Of a DNA stretch of 61,995 nt, positions 8,908 through 16,682 are shown piece by piece; within the stretch, counting starts at the first letter, position 1, and every line of letters starts with the position of its first letter. Origin of the DNA: Treponema sp. (lineage in GTDB: Bacteria; Spirochaetota; Spirochaetia; Treponematales; Treponemataceae); assembly GCA_016293915.1 (NCBI GenBank), contig JAEDCY010000016.1, positions 1 through 61,995 of the forward strand. Direction: 5' to 3'. The notes beneath the pieces are model-generated. The model worked only from the letters and a program-made list of their open reading frames with translations, had not been told where the DNA came from and did no database searches. Made by a program: the position numbers and the translations under genes.

Positions 8908-9120
8908 TAAGTTCGGGGGCTCTCGTGAAAAAATGGCAGGCTCCCGCAGGTATAGGATACGAACATGCTCGCTTTCCCTTTTTTGTGTAAGAATCCTGCG
9001 GTTTTTGCAGGCAAAAATCCTCGGATTCTTTTTATGGCTAAGCGCCAAAAAGCTCAAGAGGCAGTCCGTATCCTCTACCTGCTCCGCCTGCCATAATTAT
9101 CGTGGAAGACCCCGAACTTA
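8908..9120 (+). repeat. Long structured palindrome, family A, copy 1 (in the 329-bp gap)
   Basis: This 213-bp element fills the gap between the DUF2804-like gene and the RNase gene. Nested stems are: an 11-bp perfect outer stem (8908-8918 with 9110-9120), TGGCAGG (8934-8940) with CCTGCCA (9087-9093), GCAGGTATAGGATACG (8946-8961) with 9067-9082 (15 of 16 pairs), AAGAATCC (8989-8996) with GGATTCTT (9023-9030), and a tip stem TTTTTGC/GCAAAAA. The inner internal loop is TGCGG opposite TCCTC. Related copies lie at 20051-20215 and 31799-31974 in the opposite orientation. Confidence 0.85.
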
Positions 9121-9130
9121 AAATAATTGT

Positions 9131-9159
9131 TTGTCATATTATGAAAACCGATTTATAAT
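9131..9159 (+). promoter_or_regulatory. Sigma-70-type promoter for the RNase gene
   Basis: TTGTCA at 9131-9136, a 17-base spacer and TATAAT at 9154-9159. It is followed by a ribosome site CGGAGG at about 9183-9188 and the ATG at 9196. Confidence 0.7.
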
Positions 9160-9195
9160 TTCAGTTAGCAAGTTTTTACTTCACGGAGGTTTGTT

Positions 9196-10620
9196 ATGTC
9201 TATTAAGTGTTTTTCGCTCGGTGCTGCAGAAGAAGTTACTGGTTCCAAGCATATTTTTCAAATTGATGACAGAATGTTTATGATAGATTGTGGTTCCTTT
9301 CAGGGAAAACGAAAGGAGTCGGATGAAAAAAATCGTAATTTTGATATTGACCATGAGCGTCTCGAGTCTGTAATTCTTACACACGGACATCTCGACCACT
9401 GTGGACTTTTACCGCTGCTTACCCGCAAAGGCTACAGTGGAAATATCTATGCAACCCCTGCAACCCGCGATATTGCAAACCTTGTAATGATGGATTCTGC
9501 CCGCATTCAGGCTCACGATGCTGAATTCCTTGGTAAGCAGGCACGTAAAAAGGGCGAAAAGTTTACCTGGAAGCCTCTTTACGACGAAAATGACTGTGTT
9601 GCGGCTGCAAATCAGATTGTATCTCTTTCTTATAACCGCAAAATGTATATTGCTCCTGATGTTCAGCTTGAATTTTTTGATGCCGGCCACATTCTGGGGT
9701 CTGCTTTTGCCAATGTGACAATCAATCCAAATCCAAAAGAGCCGGAAAAAGAAACCCGTCTGCTCTTTACTGGTGATATAGGTCGTAAGTGTAAGCCAAT
9801 CATCCGTAATCCTGCAACAGATATGCCGGCTCCGGATTATATTTATCTTGAATCGACTTATGGTAACAAGCTTCACGACAATCATGATCTTGCAATGAAA
9901 GAACTTATAAGAATTGTCCGCGATGCCTGTGCAAAAAAAGGAAAAATCATAATTCCTTCATTCGCAATTGAGCGTGCTCAGGAGCTTGTTTTCTATTTAC
10001 ATCTGCTTACAGATCAGAAAAAAATCCCTGTTGTTCCTATTTATGTTGATTCACCTATGGCAAGCAATGCAACTTCAGTATTCCGTGTACACCCTGAATG
10101 TTACGATGAAAGTGTAAACGAAGCCTTTCTCAAGCATCATAAAAATCCGTTCGGTTTCAATTCTTTGATTTATACTACCAGCGTAGAAGACTCAAAGGCC
10201 CTCAATAAAAAAGAAGGTCCTATGATTATCATTTCCGCTGATGGAATGTGTGAAGCAGGCCGTGTTCTCTATCATCTTGCTAACGAAATCTCTAATCCTC
10301 GTAATACAATTATGATTGTAGGCTACATGGCAGAAAATACTCTTGGCCGACGCATTTTTGAAGGCCAAAAGGAAGTTACCATTCTTGGTGACAAGTATAA
10401 GGTAGAAGCAAAGGTTGAAAAGTGTAACGGTTTTTCTGCCCATGCTGATTATTCTGAGATGATTGAATGGCTTGGCGAAATTGACACAAGCCGCCTCAAA
10501 AAAATCTTCCTTATTCATGGAGAACTTGACCAGCAGGAAGGCTTTAAGCAGCATCTAGAAGAGGCTGGCTACAAAAATGTCGAAATCGTTGCACCAGAAA
10601 AGGAATACGAATTAGACTAA
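9196..10620 (+). CDS. Metallo-beta-lactamase/beta-CASP/RMMBL ribonuclease
   Basis: This 474-residue protein has the zinc-binding HxHxDH motif (H63, H65, D67, H68) and a later DAGHILGSA (about 162-170). A beta-CASP insert follows (PSFAIERAQELVFYL, then SADGMCEAGRVLYHL), and a C-terminal RMMBL segment (CNGFSAHADYSEM) completes the fold. This order is that of the YSH1/CPSF73-like prokaryotic RNase family (COG1236), cytoplasmic endo/exoribonucleases of mRNA processing. No RNA-binding KH domain is present, unlike archaeal aCPSF1. It has its own promoter and ribosome site and stands alone. Confidence 0.85.
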   Translation: MSIKCFSLGAAEEVTGSKHIFQIDDRMFMIDCGSFQGKRKESDEKNRNFDIDHERLESVILTHGHLDHCGLLPLLTRKGYSGNIYATPATRDIANLVMMDSARIQAHDAEFLGKQARKKGEKFTWKPLYDENDCVAAANQIVSLSYNRKMYIAPDVQLEFFDAGHILGSAFANVTINPNPKEPEKETRLLFTGDIGRKCKPIIRNPATDMPAPDYIYLESTYGNKLHDNHDLAMKELIRIVRDACAKKGKIIIPSFAIERAQELVFYLHLLTDQKKIPVVPIYVDSPMASNATSVFRVHPECYDESVNEAFLKHHKNPFGFNSLIYTTSVEDSKALNKKEGPMIIISADGMCEAGRVLYHLANEISNPRNTIMIVGYMAENTLGRRIFEGQKEVTILGDKYKVEAKVEKCNGFSAHADYSEMIEWLGEIDTSRLKKIFLIHGELDQQEGFKQHLEEAGYKNVEIVAPEKEYELD

Positions 10621-10760
10621 CTGTCATCCTGAACTTTGCATAACTGTCATTCTGAACGTAAAATAACTGTCATCCTGAACGTAAAATAACTGTCATCCTG
10701 AACTTGTTTCAGGATCTGTCATAATCGATTTCCAGACAGTTTCGGGATGACACGATATTT
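10621..10760 (+). repeat. Tandem and palindromic GTCATYCTGAAC repeats
   Basis: Three tandem 23-bp units begin at 10621, 10644 and 10667 (CTGTCATCCTGAACGTAAAA and variants). A full short palindrome follows at 10690 (GTCATCCTGAAC, TTG, TTTCAGGATC). A degenerate copy ends in CGGGATGAC near 10752. The tandem units look like amplification of one half of the palindrome. Confidence 0.8.
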
Positions 10761-10827
10761 CTATTTGCAAATTTCTTCACAATTCATTATTCTGATTAAT
10801 ACATTTTTTTTTCAGAGGTGATTTATT

Positions 10828-11415
10828 ATGAAGAAATTTTCGTTTATTGCAATTCTCCTTTTAATACTTAGTGGAACTGCATTATCAGCAGAAGATTTTG
10901 ACTGGTCTGAATGCTGGTGCAATTACGGTGGTGGAATAGAGAAGGGGGATGTAATCATCAATATTGACGGAGGCTTATATTATTCAGATTTTGCTTATGC
11001 AGCGCATGATGGCTTCTGGTTCTTTCCTCCTGTAATGTTTGAAATTCAGTTTGCACAGCCAATCTGGAAACTTCCATTTACTTTCGGCGGCTACGCTGGT
11101 TTCCGTGCTTATGGTTTCAGCTATAACACATACGAATCGGGCAGAATCATGAAAAAAGAATCTTCGTACCTGGGAATTTTCTTTGGCGGTGAGGCTGCCT
11201 ATCACATTATGCTTCCACCAAAAAATCTTGATGTATATGCCATAACAAGAATTGGAGGAAGTGTACCTTTTATAAAACCTGGAATTTTCTGGGAATCTGA
11301 TTATTTCCATTTTGGTGAGGCAATCGGCGCCTACTGGTATTTTGGAAAGAATTTCGGACTTAATCTTGAATTTGGTTATCCTTTTAGCAAATTTGGTGTA
11401 AGTTTTAAATTTTAG
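10828..11415 (+). CDS. Probable outer-membrane beta-barrel protein
   Basis: This 195-residue protein has a classical signal peptide (residues 1-20, ending ALSAED). Repeated aromatic/glycine strands follow (VIINIDGGLYYS, FTFGGYAGFRAYGFSY, YLGIFFGGEAAYHI) and the protein ends in Phe (GVSFKF), the usual C-terminal signature for insertion by the BAM machinery. Length and strand spacing suit a small 8-strand barrel. GAGG at about 10816 supports the start. No specific family recognised. Confidence 0.6.
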   Translation: MKKFSFIAILLLILSGTALSAEDFDWSECWCNYGGGIEKGDVIINIDGGLYYSDFAYAAHDGFWFFPPVMFEIQFAQPIWKLPFTFGGYAGFRAYGFSYNTYESGRIMKKESSYLGIFFGGEAAYHIMLPPKNLDVYAITRIGGSVPFIKPGIFWESDYFHFGEAIGAYWYFGKNFGLNLEFGYPFSKFGVSFKF

Positions 11416-11478
11416 TTGATAATTCCACTAGATATAGTGTAAATAACTCGTATTCTAGTATGGAAACGATAAAAATAC

Positions 11479-11507
11479 TTGATATCTTGTATACAATGTA
11501 TTATTAT
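11479..11507 (+). promoter_or_regulatory. Promoter of pflB
   Basis: TTGATA at 11479-11484, a 17-base spacer and TATTAT at 11502-11507. It lies about 125 bases ahead of the pflB start, leaving a leader that contains a duplicated 17-base motif. Confidence 0.6.
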
Positions 11508-11545
11508 TAAAACAACCGATACGGAAAGTTTTTCCATTTCGCAGA

Positions 11546-11611
11546 GGAATCATAAAGGAGTCTCCTGAGAAAATCGGTAATTATTTAGGCTAAGGGAATC
11601 ATAAAGGAGTC
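11546..11611 (+). repeat. Duplicated 17-base motif in the pflB leader
   Basis: GGAATCATAAAGGAGTC occurs at 11546-11562 and again at 11595-11611, exactly 49 bases apart. Each contains an AAGGAG ribosome-site-like core but neither is followed by a start at the right distance. The real ribosome site for pflB is AAGAGG at 11621-11626. Confidence 0.7.
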
Positions 11612-11632
11612 CCAAGGCAAAAGAGGTTTTAT

Positions 11633-13930
11633 ATGACTTTAAGACCAGAATGGGAAGGATTCAATCCTAACGGTTTATGGACAAGCGAAATCAACGTTCG
11701 CGACTTCATTCAGGCTAACTACACACAGTATGATGGAGATTCATCATTCTTAGCTGGCCCAACAAAGGCAACAGAGAAGCTTTTTGATGAACTTCAGAAA
11801 TTACAGAAAGCAGAATACACAAAGAAATCTGTTGGATTAGACGGAAAGGAACGCAACGGTGTTCTCGATATGGACACTGATGTTGTTACCGGACTCACAT
11901 CACATCCAGCTGGATATATCTGTCCAGAAGGAAAGGACCTTGAACAGGTTGTAGGTCTTCAGACAGACAAACCATTGAAGAGAGCATTTATGCCTTTCGG
12001 TGGAATCAAAATGGCAGAGCAGTCTTGCGAAATGTATGGTTACAAGCCAAACGCAGAACTTCACAAGATCTTTACTGAGTACCACAAGACTCACTCAGAC
12101 GCTGTATTTGATGTATACACTCCAGAGATCCGCAAGGCTCGTAAGGCACACATCCTTACTGGTTTGCCAGATACATACGGACGTGGACGTATCGTAGGTG
12201 ACTACCGCCGTGTTGCTCTTTATGGTATCGACTACCTCATCGAGCAGAAGGAAGCTGACAAGGCTAACTGTGGAAACGGTACAATGACTGAAACTGTAAT
12301 CCGCCAGCGCGAAGAGCTTTCTGAGCAGATTAAGGCTTTGAAGGGTATGAAGGCTATGGCTGCCCTTTACGGTTATGATATTTCTAAGCCAGCTACAACA
12401 GCAAAAGAAGCATTCCAGTGGCTCTACTTCGGATACCTTGCTGCTATCAAGACACAGAACGGTGCCGCAATGTCTGTAGGACGTATTTCTACATTCTTGG
12501 ATTGTTACATCGAACGCGATCTTAAGAAAGGCATCCTTACAGAAGAGAAAGCACAGGAACTTGTTGACCATATCGTTATGAAGTTCCGCATGGTACGCTT
12601 CGCTCGTATCGAATCTTACAACCAGCTCTTCTCTGGTGACCCAATCTGGGCTACTCTTGAAGTTGCAGGTCTTGGACAGGACGGACGTTCACAGGTAACA
12701 AAGAACGACTTCCGCTTCCTCCACACACTCGAAAACATGGGACCTTCTCCAGAGCCAAACATCACAGTTCTGTACTCAAAGAGACTCCCGGAAAACTTCC
12801 GCAAGTACGCTGCAAAGATTTCTATTGATACATCTTCTATCCAGTATGAGAACGACGACATCATGCGCCCAATCTGGGGTGATGATTACTCAATCTGCTG
12901 CTGTGTATCTGCTACACAGACTGGTAAGGAAATGCAGTTCTTCGGTGCCCGCGCTAACCTTGCAAAGGCTCTTCTTTACGCTATCAACGGTGGTAAGGAC
13001 GAAGGTGCTGGACTTACACCATACGCTCAGGTTGGTCCTGAATTGCAGCCAATCACTTCTGAATACCTCGATTACGATGAAGTTATGCGCAAGTATGATG
13101 TAATGCTTGACTGGCTCTGCGACCTCTATGTAAATACATTGAACGCAATCCACTATATGCACGATAAATACTACTACGAAGCTGCAGAATTGGCTCTCAT
13201 CGATACAGATGTTCGCCGTACATTCGCAACTGGTATTGCAGGTTTCTCTCACGTAGTAGATTCTCTCTCTGCTATCAAGTATGCAAAGGTTAAGGTTATC
13301 CGCGATGACCACGGTCTTGCATGCGACTTCAAGCCAGAAGGAGACTTCCCACGCTACGGTCAGGATGATGACAGAGCAGACGAAATCGCAGTATGGCTCC
13401 TTAAGACTTTCATTTCTAAGATTAAGAAGCACCCAACATACCGCAATGCTGAGCCTACAACATCTATCCTTACTATTACTTCTAACGTTGTATACGGTAA
13501 GGCTACAGGTGCTCTTCCTAACGGACGCCCAGCTCACGCTCCATTCTCACCAGGAGCTTCTCCATCTTACGGTGCAGAAACAAAGGGACTTGTTAAGTCT
13601 TTGAACTCTGTTGCTAAGGTTCCATACAAGTACTCACTTGATGGTATCTCTAACACACAGACAATCAACCCATCTGCTCTCGGACACAACGAAGCTGAAC
13701 AGGTTGAAAACCTTGTAAACATCCTCGACGGATACTTCTCTAAGGGTGCTCACCACCTCAACGTAAACGTATTCGGCGTTGAAAAACTCAAGGACTGTCA
13801 GGCTCACCCTGAAAAGCCAGAGTATGCTAACTTCACAGTTCGCGTTTCTGGATATGCAGTACGCTTCATCAACCTTACAAAGGAACAGCAGGACGACGTT
13901 ATCGCTCGTACCTGTCATGCAAGCCTGTAA
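11633..13930 (+). CDS. pflB: Formate C-acetyltransferase (pyruvate formate-lyase)
   Basis: This 765-residue glycyl radical enzyme converts pyruvate and CoA to acetyl-CoA and formate during anaerobic sugar fermentation. The active-site cysteines are C423-C424 in SICCCVSA, and the radical-carrying residue is G740 in RVSGYAVRF near the C-terminus. Length matches E. coli PflB. Codon use is strongly biased, as in a highly expressed gene. It has its own promoter, an unusual duplicated leader and a strong terminator. Its activase gene lies about 4.8 kb downstream rather than adjacent. Confidence 0.97.
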   Translation: MTLRPEWEGFNPNGLWTSEINVRDFIQANYTQYDGDSSFLAGPTKATEKLFDELQKLQKAEYTKKSVGLDGKERNGVLDMDTDVVTGLTSHPAGYICPEGKDLEQVVGLQTDKPLKRAFMPFGGIKMAEQSCEMYGYKPNAELHKIFTEYHKTHSDAVFDVYTPEIRKARKAHILTGLPDTYGRGRIVGDYRRVALYGIDYLIEQKEADKANCGNGTMTETVIRQREELSEQIKALKGMKAMAALYGYDISKPATTAKEAFQWLYFGYLAAIKTQNGAAMSVGRISTFLDCYIERDLKKGILTEEKAQELVDHIVMKFRMVRFARIESYNQLFSGDPIWATLEVAGLGQDGRSQVTKNDFRFLHTLENMGPSPEPNITVLYSKRLPENFRKYAAKISIDTSSIQYENDDIMRPIWGDDYSICCCVSATQTGKEMQFFGARANLAKALLYAINGGKDEGAGLTPYAQVGPELQPITSEYLDYDEVMRKYDVMLDWLCDLYVNTLNAIHYMHDKYYYEAAELALIDTDVRRTFATGIAGFSHVVDSLSAIKYAKVKVIRDDHGLACDFKPEGDFPRYGQDDDRADEIAVWLLKTFISKIKKHPTYRNAEPTTSILTITSNVVYGKATGALPNGRPAHAPFSPGASPSYGAETKGLVKSLNSVAKVPYKYSLDGISNTQTINPSALGHNEAEQVENLVNILDGYFSKGAHHLNVNVFGVEKLKDCQAHPEKPEYANFTVRVSGYAVRFINLTKEQQDDVIARTCHASL

Positions 13931-13971
13931 TAAGGTTTTGTCACCCCGAACTTGGTTCGGGGGCTCAAGAG

Positions 13972-14003
13972 AACGCCGCTTCTTAAAAGAGCGGCGTTTT
14001 TTT
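13972..14003 (+). terminator. pflB terminator
   Basis: AACGCCGCT (13972-13980) pairs with AGCGGCGTT (13990-13998) around a short loop and is followed by a T run to 14003. It is embedded in a repeat-rich spacer: a CCCCGAACTTGGTTCGGGG palindrome precedes it at about 13944-13962. Two GTCATTCCCCGG elements follow, the second (14035-14092) containing an inner GTTTGCGAAGCAAAC hairpin. Confidence 0.85.
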
Positions 14004-14140
14004 ATATCCTGTCATTCCCCGGCCAGATTTTATTGTCATTCCCCGGCTTGATCTGCGACGTTTGCGAAGCAAACTCGGTCAGGGAATCTGTTATAAACAA
14101 CAATTTATAACCGTTATCGAATAATTATATATAAAACCTA

Positions 14141-14169
14141 TTGACTTGCTAGGTAATAAATGCTACTCT
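14141..14169 (+). promoter_or_regulatory. Promoter of the amino-acid ABC operon
   Basis: TTGACT at 14141-14146, a 17-base spacer and TACTCT at 14164-14169. It is followed by AGGAGG at about 14199-14204 and the ATG at 14210. Confidence 0.65.
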
Positions 14170-14209
14170 AAGCAAACTTTTATTTCTTGATATTTCAGGA
14201 GGACGATTT

Positions 14210-15052
14210 ATGAAAAGAGAATTAAAAATTACATTGGCAGCAGCATTTGCTTTGCTTGCCATTTCACCATGCTTTGCTAAATCTTCAAAAGCAAAAAAAT
14301 CAAAAGTGCGTACAATAAATGTTGCCCACACTGTTACTAATGTTCCATATGATTTTCTCGATGAAAAGGGGAATGCAGATGGTTTTGAAATAGCAGTTCT
14401 CAAAGCTGTAGATGAACTTCTTCCAGAATATGAGTTTAAGTTCCATGGAGTAAGCGACGAAGAACTTTTGATCGGAACAGAATCTGGAAAATATCAGGTA
14501 GGTACAAAAGGTGCCTGGATTACAGAAGAACGCAAAAAGAAGTTTTTGATTCCATCAAATCCTCTGGCTGCAAGTGTAATCGGAATTGCCTTCCGCAAAG
14601 AAAATGTAAATCAGATTAAAGACCTGGAAAGCTTTGCAAAGTTTTCAGGCAAACTTATTCCTATTTCTCCACAGAGTGCACAGTTTTCTGTAATTCAGGA
14701 GTTCAATGAAAAACACCCGTTAAATCAGATTAAGCTTGTTCCTTCTGATGTTTTTGATATTGCTGATTCATACCTCTGGGTACTCGAAGGCCGCTACGAT
14801 GCATACTTTGTATTGAAGCTTTCTTTCGAAAAAAATGTTCTGAAAGAAACAGGACCATACCATCAGTTTGCAGATAAACTTGCCTACGTGCCTTATAAGG
14901 GTATTCCAACCTGGCCTCTGTTCAATAAAAAAGAGGTTGAGCTTGCTGCTGCCTACGACAAGGCTGTGCAAACATTAAAAGAAAATGGTACAATATCAAA
15001 ACTGTCACTCAAATACTTTGGAGAAGATGTTTTCAACTTTGTAAGTGATTAA
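14210..15052 (+). CDS. Polar amino-acid ABC transporter, substrate-binding protein
   Basis: This 280-residue exported protein has a signal peptide of about 24 residues (ending CFAKS). A type II periplasmic-binding domain of the SBP_bac_3 family follows (NVAHTVTNVPYDFLDEKG, DGFEIAVLKAVDELLPEYEF, GTKGAWITEERKKKFLI). Related proteins bind cystine, glutamine, arginine or similar amino acids. Two permeases and one ATPase follow on the same strand, completing a PAAT-type importer. A 213-bp repeat-containing spacer separates it from the first permease, and could allow more binding protein than membrane subunits to be made. Confidence 0.85.
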   Translation: MKRELKITLAAAFALLAISPCFAKSSKAKKSKVRTINVAHTVTNVPYDFLDEKGNADGFEIAVLKAVDELLPEYEFKFHGVSDEELLIGTESGKYQVGTKGAWITEERKKKFLIPSNPLAASVIGIAFRKENVNQIKDLESFAKFSGKLIPISPQSAQFSVIQEFNEKHPLNQIKLVPSDVFDIADSYLWVLEGRYDAYFVLKLSFEKNVLKETGPYHQFADKLAYVPYKGIPTWPLFNKKEVELAAAYDKAVQTLKENGTISKLSLKYFGEDVFNFVSD

Positions 15053-15065
15053 AATAATATACCAC

Positions 15066-15246
15066 GTCATCCCGAACAGGCGGGTGTCATCCCGAAGAGG
15101 CGGGTGTCATCCCGAACTTGATTCGGGATCTCATTTACAAGGGATGCTGAAACATAGGGAGCGGCACTGCGGAGCAGGGCAAAAACAGTCCGGTGGACTG
15201 TTTTTAGCGAGTCTCCGAGCAGCTGTGCTGCGAAGGTTCATCATGA
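15066..15246 (+). repeat. Composite palindrome: tandem GTCATCCCGAAC units with a nested F element
   Basis: Two 20-bp tandem units start at 15066 and 15086 and are followed by a complete palindrome at 15106-15130 (GTCATCCCGAAC, TTGA, TTCGGGATC). Then GATGCTGAAAC at about 15143 is interrupted by an 80-bp F element at 15157-15236, and the broken palindrome resumes as GGTTCATCATGAC. The F element has a central AAAAACAGTCC/GGACTGTTTTT hairpin. Confidence 0.8.
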
Positions 15247-15265
15247 CGGGAATTAGGAGTAGGGA

Positions 15266-15976
15266 ATGAACAGACCATTTTCACCGGTCCAGATTTACAA
15301 TAGTTTTCTGACAATCATTCCGTACGCTGGTGTTACTTTTGGTGTCGTGCTAGGAACTATAATTCTTGGCATGGAACTTGCAATCCTTCTTTTTGTACAA
15401 AAACAGAGTAAACGTAAAGCAGTGCGTGCCCTTGCCGACGGCTACATAAATATAATCCGCTGCACTCCAAGTATTGTTCTTCTTTTTATTGTCTATTACG
15501 GAATCCCAAAACTTGCTCTTGGTCTTTTCAACGTAGACCTAAATTTTTCTTCTAAAATTATTTATGTAATTATTTCACTTTCTCTGCTTTATTCGGCAAC
15601 TCTGGCGGAAATTATTCGCTCGGCATATCTTGCACTCGGTCGTCAGCAGTATGAGGCGGCTCTTTCCATCGGCCTTACTCCCTGGCAGTCAGTTCGTCGA
15701 ATCATGATTCCACAGGGGCTTGTGGTTGCGCTTCCAAATCTTGGTAACTCGCTCATTTCTCTTTTTAAGGAAGGCAGCCTCGCTTTTACAATCGGTCTGA
15801 TTGATATGATGGGGGCTGGAAATCTTATAATTTCCCGAAACTATGGAGCTTATTCACTTGAAACTTATCTGGCTCTTGCAGTTATTTACTGGACTCTTAC
15901 TCTGATTATTGAACAGATTTTTTTACATCTGGAAAAGCATTTTTCAAAAGGCAGGAGAGAGCTAAATGCAGCTTGA
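15266..15976 (+). CDS. Polar amino-acid ABC transporter permease (first subunit)
   Basis: This 236-residue integral membrane protein of the HisM/GlnP type has several transmembrane helices. The EAA loop is at about residues 128-148 (YEAALSIGLTPWQSVRRIMIP), the contact site for the ATPase. It overlaps the next permease by 11 bases, as is typical for heterodimeric PAAT permeases. GAGTAGGG lies just upstream of the ATG. Inner membrane. Confidence 0.87.
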   Translation: MNRPFSPVQIYNSFLTIIPYAGVTFGVVLGTIILGMELAILLFVQKQSKRKAVRALADGYINIIRCTPSIVLLFIVYYGIPKLALGLFNVDLNFSSKIIYVIISLSLLYSATLAEIIRSAYLALGRQQYEAALSIGLTPWQSVRRIMIPQGLVVALPNLGNSLISLFKEGSLAFTIGLIDMMGAGNLIISRNYGAYSLETYLALAVIYWTLTLIIEQIFLHLEKHFSKGRRELNAA

Positions 15977-16682
15977 TTTTTCTTACCTTATCAGAACCTT
16001 CTGGCTTTGTGTAAAAGCTGTTCCTGTAACATTAGAAATTACAATAGTCTCTTTACTGCTGGCAATAATTCCTGCACTCTTTATTGCACTTGCAAGAATC
16101 TATCATGTAAAAGTTATTGAACAGCTTTGCAGCATATTTGTTTCATTTATTCGTGGTACTCCTATCGTTCTTCAAATACTGATTGTCTACAGTATTATGC
16201 CAAGCCTTTTGAACAGTTTTGTAAAAAGCGCCGGCTGGTCTATTAATGTTTTTGAAATGAATCCGGTGATTTATGCCTTTGTAGTTTTTGGCATTAATTC
16301 CAGCGCAAGTCTTAGTGAAGTTTTTCGATCGGCCATTTCTTCTGTAAACCGCGGGCAGTTAGAAGCTGCATTAAGTATTGGTGAAACTCATTTTCAGGCT
16401 TTTCGCAGAGTTGTGCTTCCACAGGCTGCAGTGTCGGCTCTTCCGAATCTTTGCAGTACAACTGTTATTCTTATAAAAAACACTTCTCTTGCTTTTATGA
16501 TGACCGTGCGTGAAATTACGGGCATTGCAAAAATTGAAGCAGCCTACGGTTATAATTACGTAGAATCTTATATTGACATTTTTATTATCTATATTGCAGT
16601 ATGTCTTTTAGTAGAATTAATTTTCAGAAAAATTGAAAGACGAGTTGTGTTCGCAGGAGTACGTCGTGTTAAAACTAACTAA
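15966..16682 (+). CDS. Polar amino-acid ABC transporter permease (second subunit)
   Basis: This 238-residue membrane protein is homologous to the preceding permease. The conserved FIRGTPIVLQILIVYS lies after the first helices, and the EAA loop LEAALSIGETHFQAFRRVVLP sits at about 133-153. The gene overlaps its upstream neighbour by 11 bases and the ATPase gene by 17 bases, so the three are translationally coupled. It probably pairs with the first permease to form the translocation pore. Confidence 0.87.
   Translation: MQLDFSYLIRTFWLCVKAVPVTLEITIVSLLLAIIPALFIALARIYHVKVIEQLCSIFVSFIRGTPIVLQILIVYSIMPSLLNSFVKSAGWSINVFEMNPVIYAFVVFGINSSASLSEVFRSAISSVNRGQLEAALSIGETHFQAFRRVVLPQAAVSALPNLCSTTVILIKNTSLAFMMTVREITGIAKIEAAYGYNYVESYIDIFIIYIAVCLLVELIFRKIERRVVFAGVRRVKTN

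Noticed and set aside
10621..10716. Possible CRISPR array in 23-bp tandem units
   Set aside because: Units are directly adjacent without variable spacers and match the dispersed GTCAT palindrome.
12890..13537. 215-residue frame on the minus strand of pflB
   Set aside because: Antisense shadow produced by the strong codon bias of pflB; no ribosome site or family resemblance.
15045..15269. 74-residue open frame
   Set aside because: It translates only the composite palindromic repeat between the binding protein and the permease; no protein-like composition.
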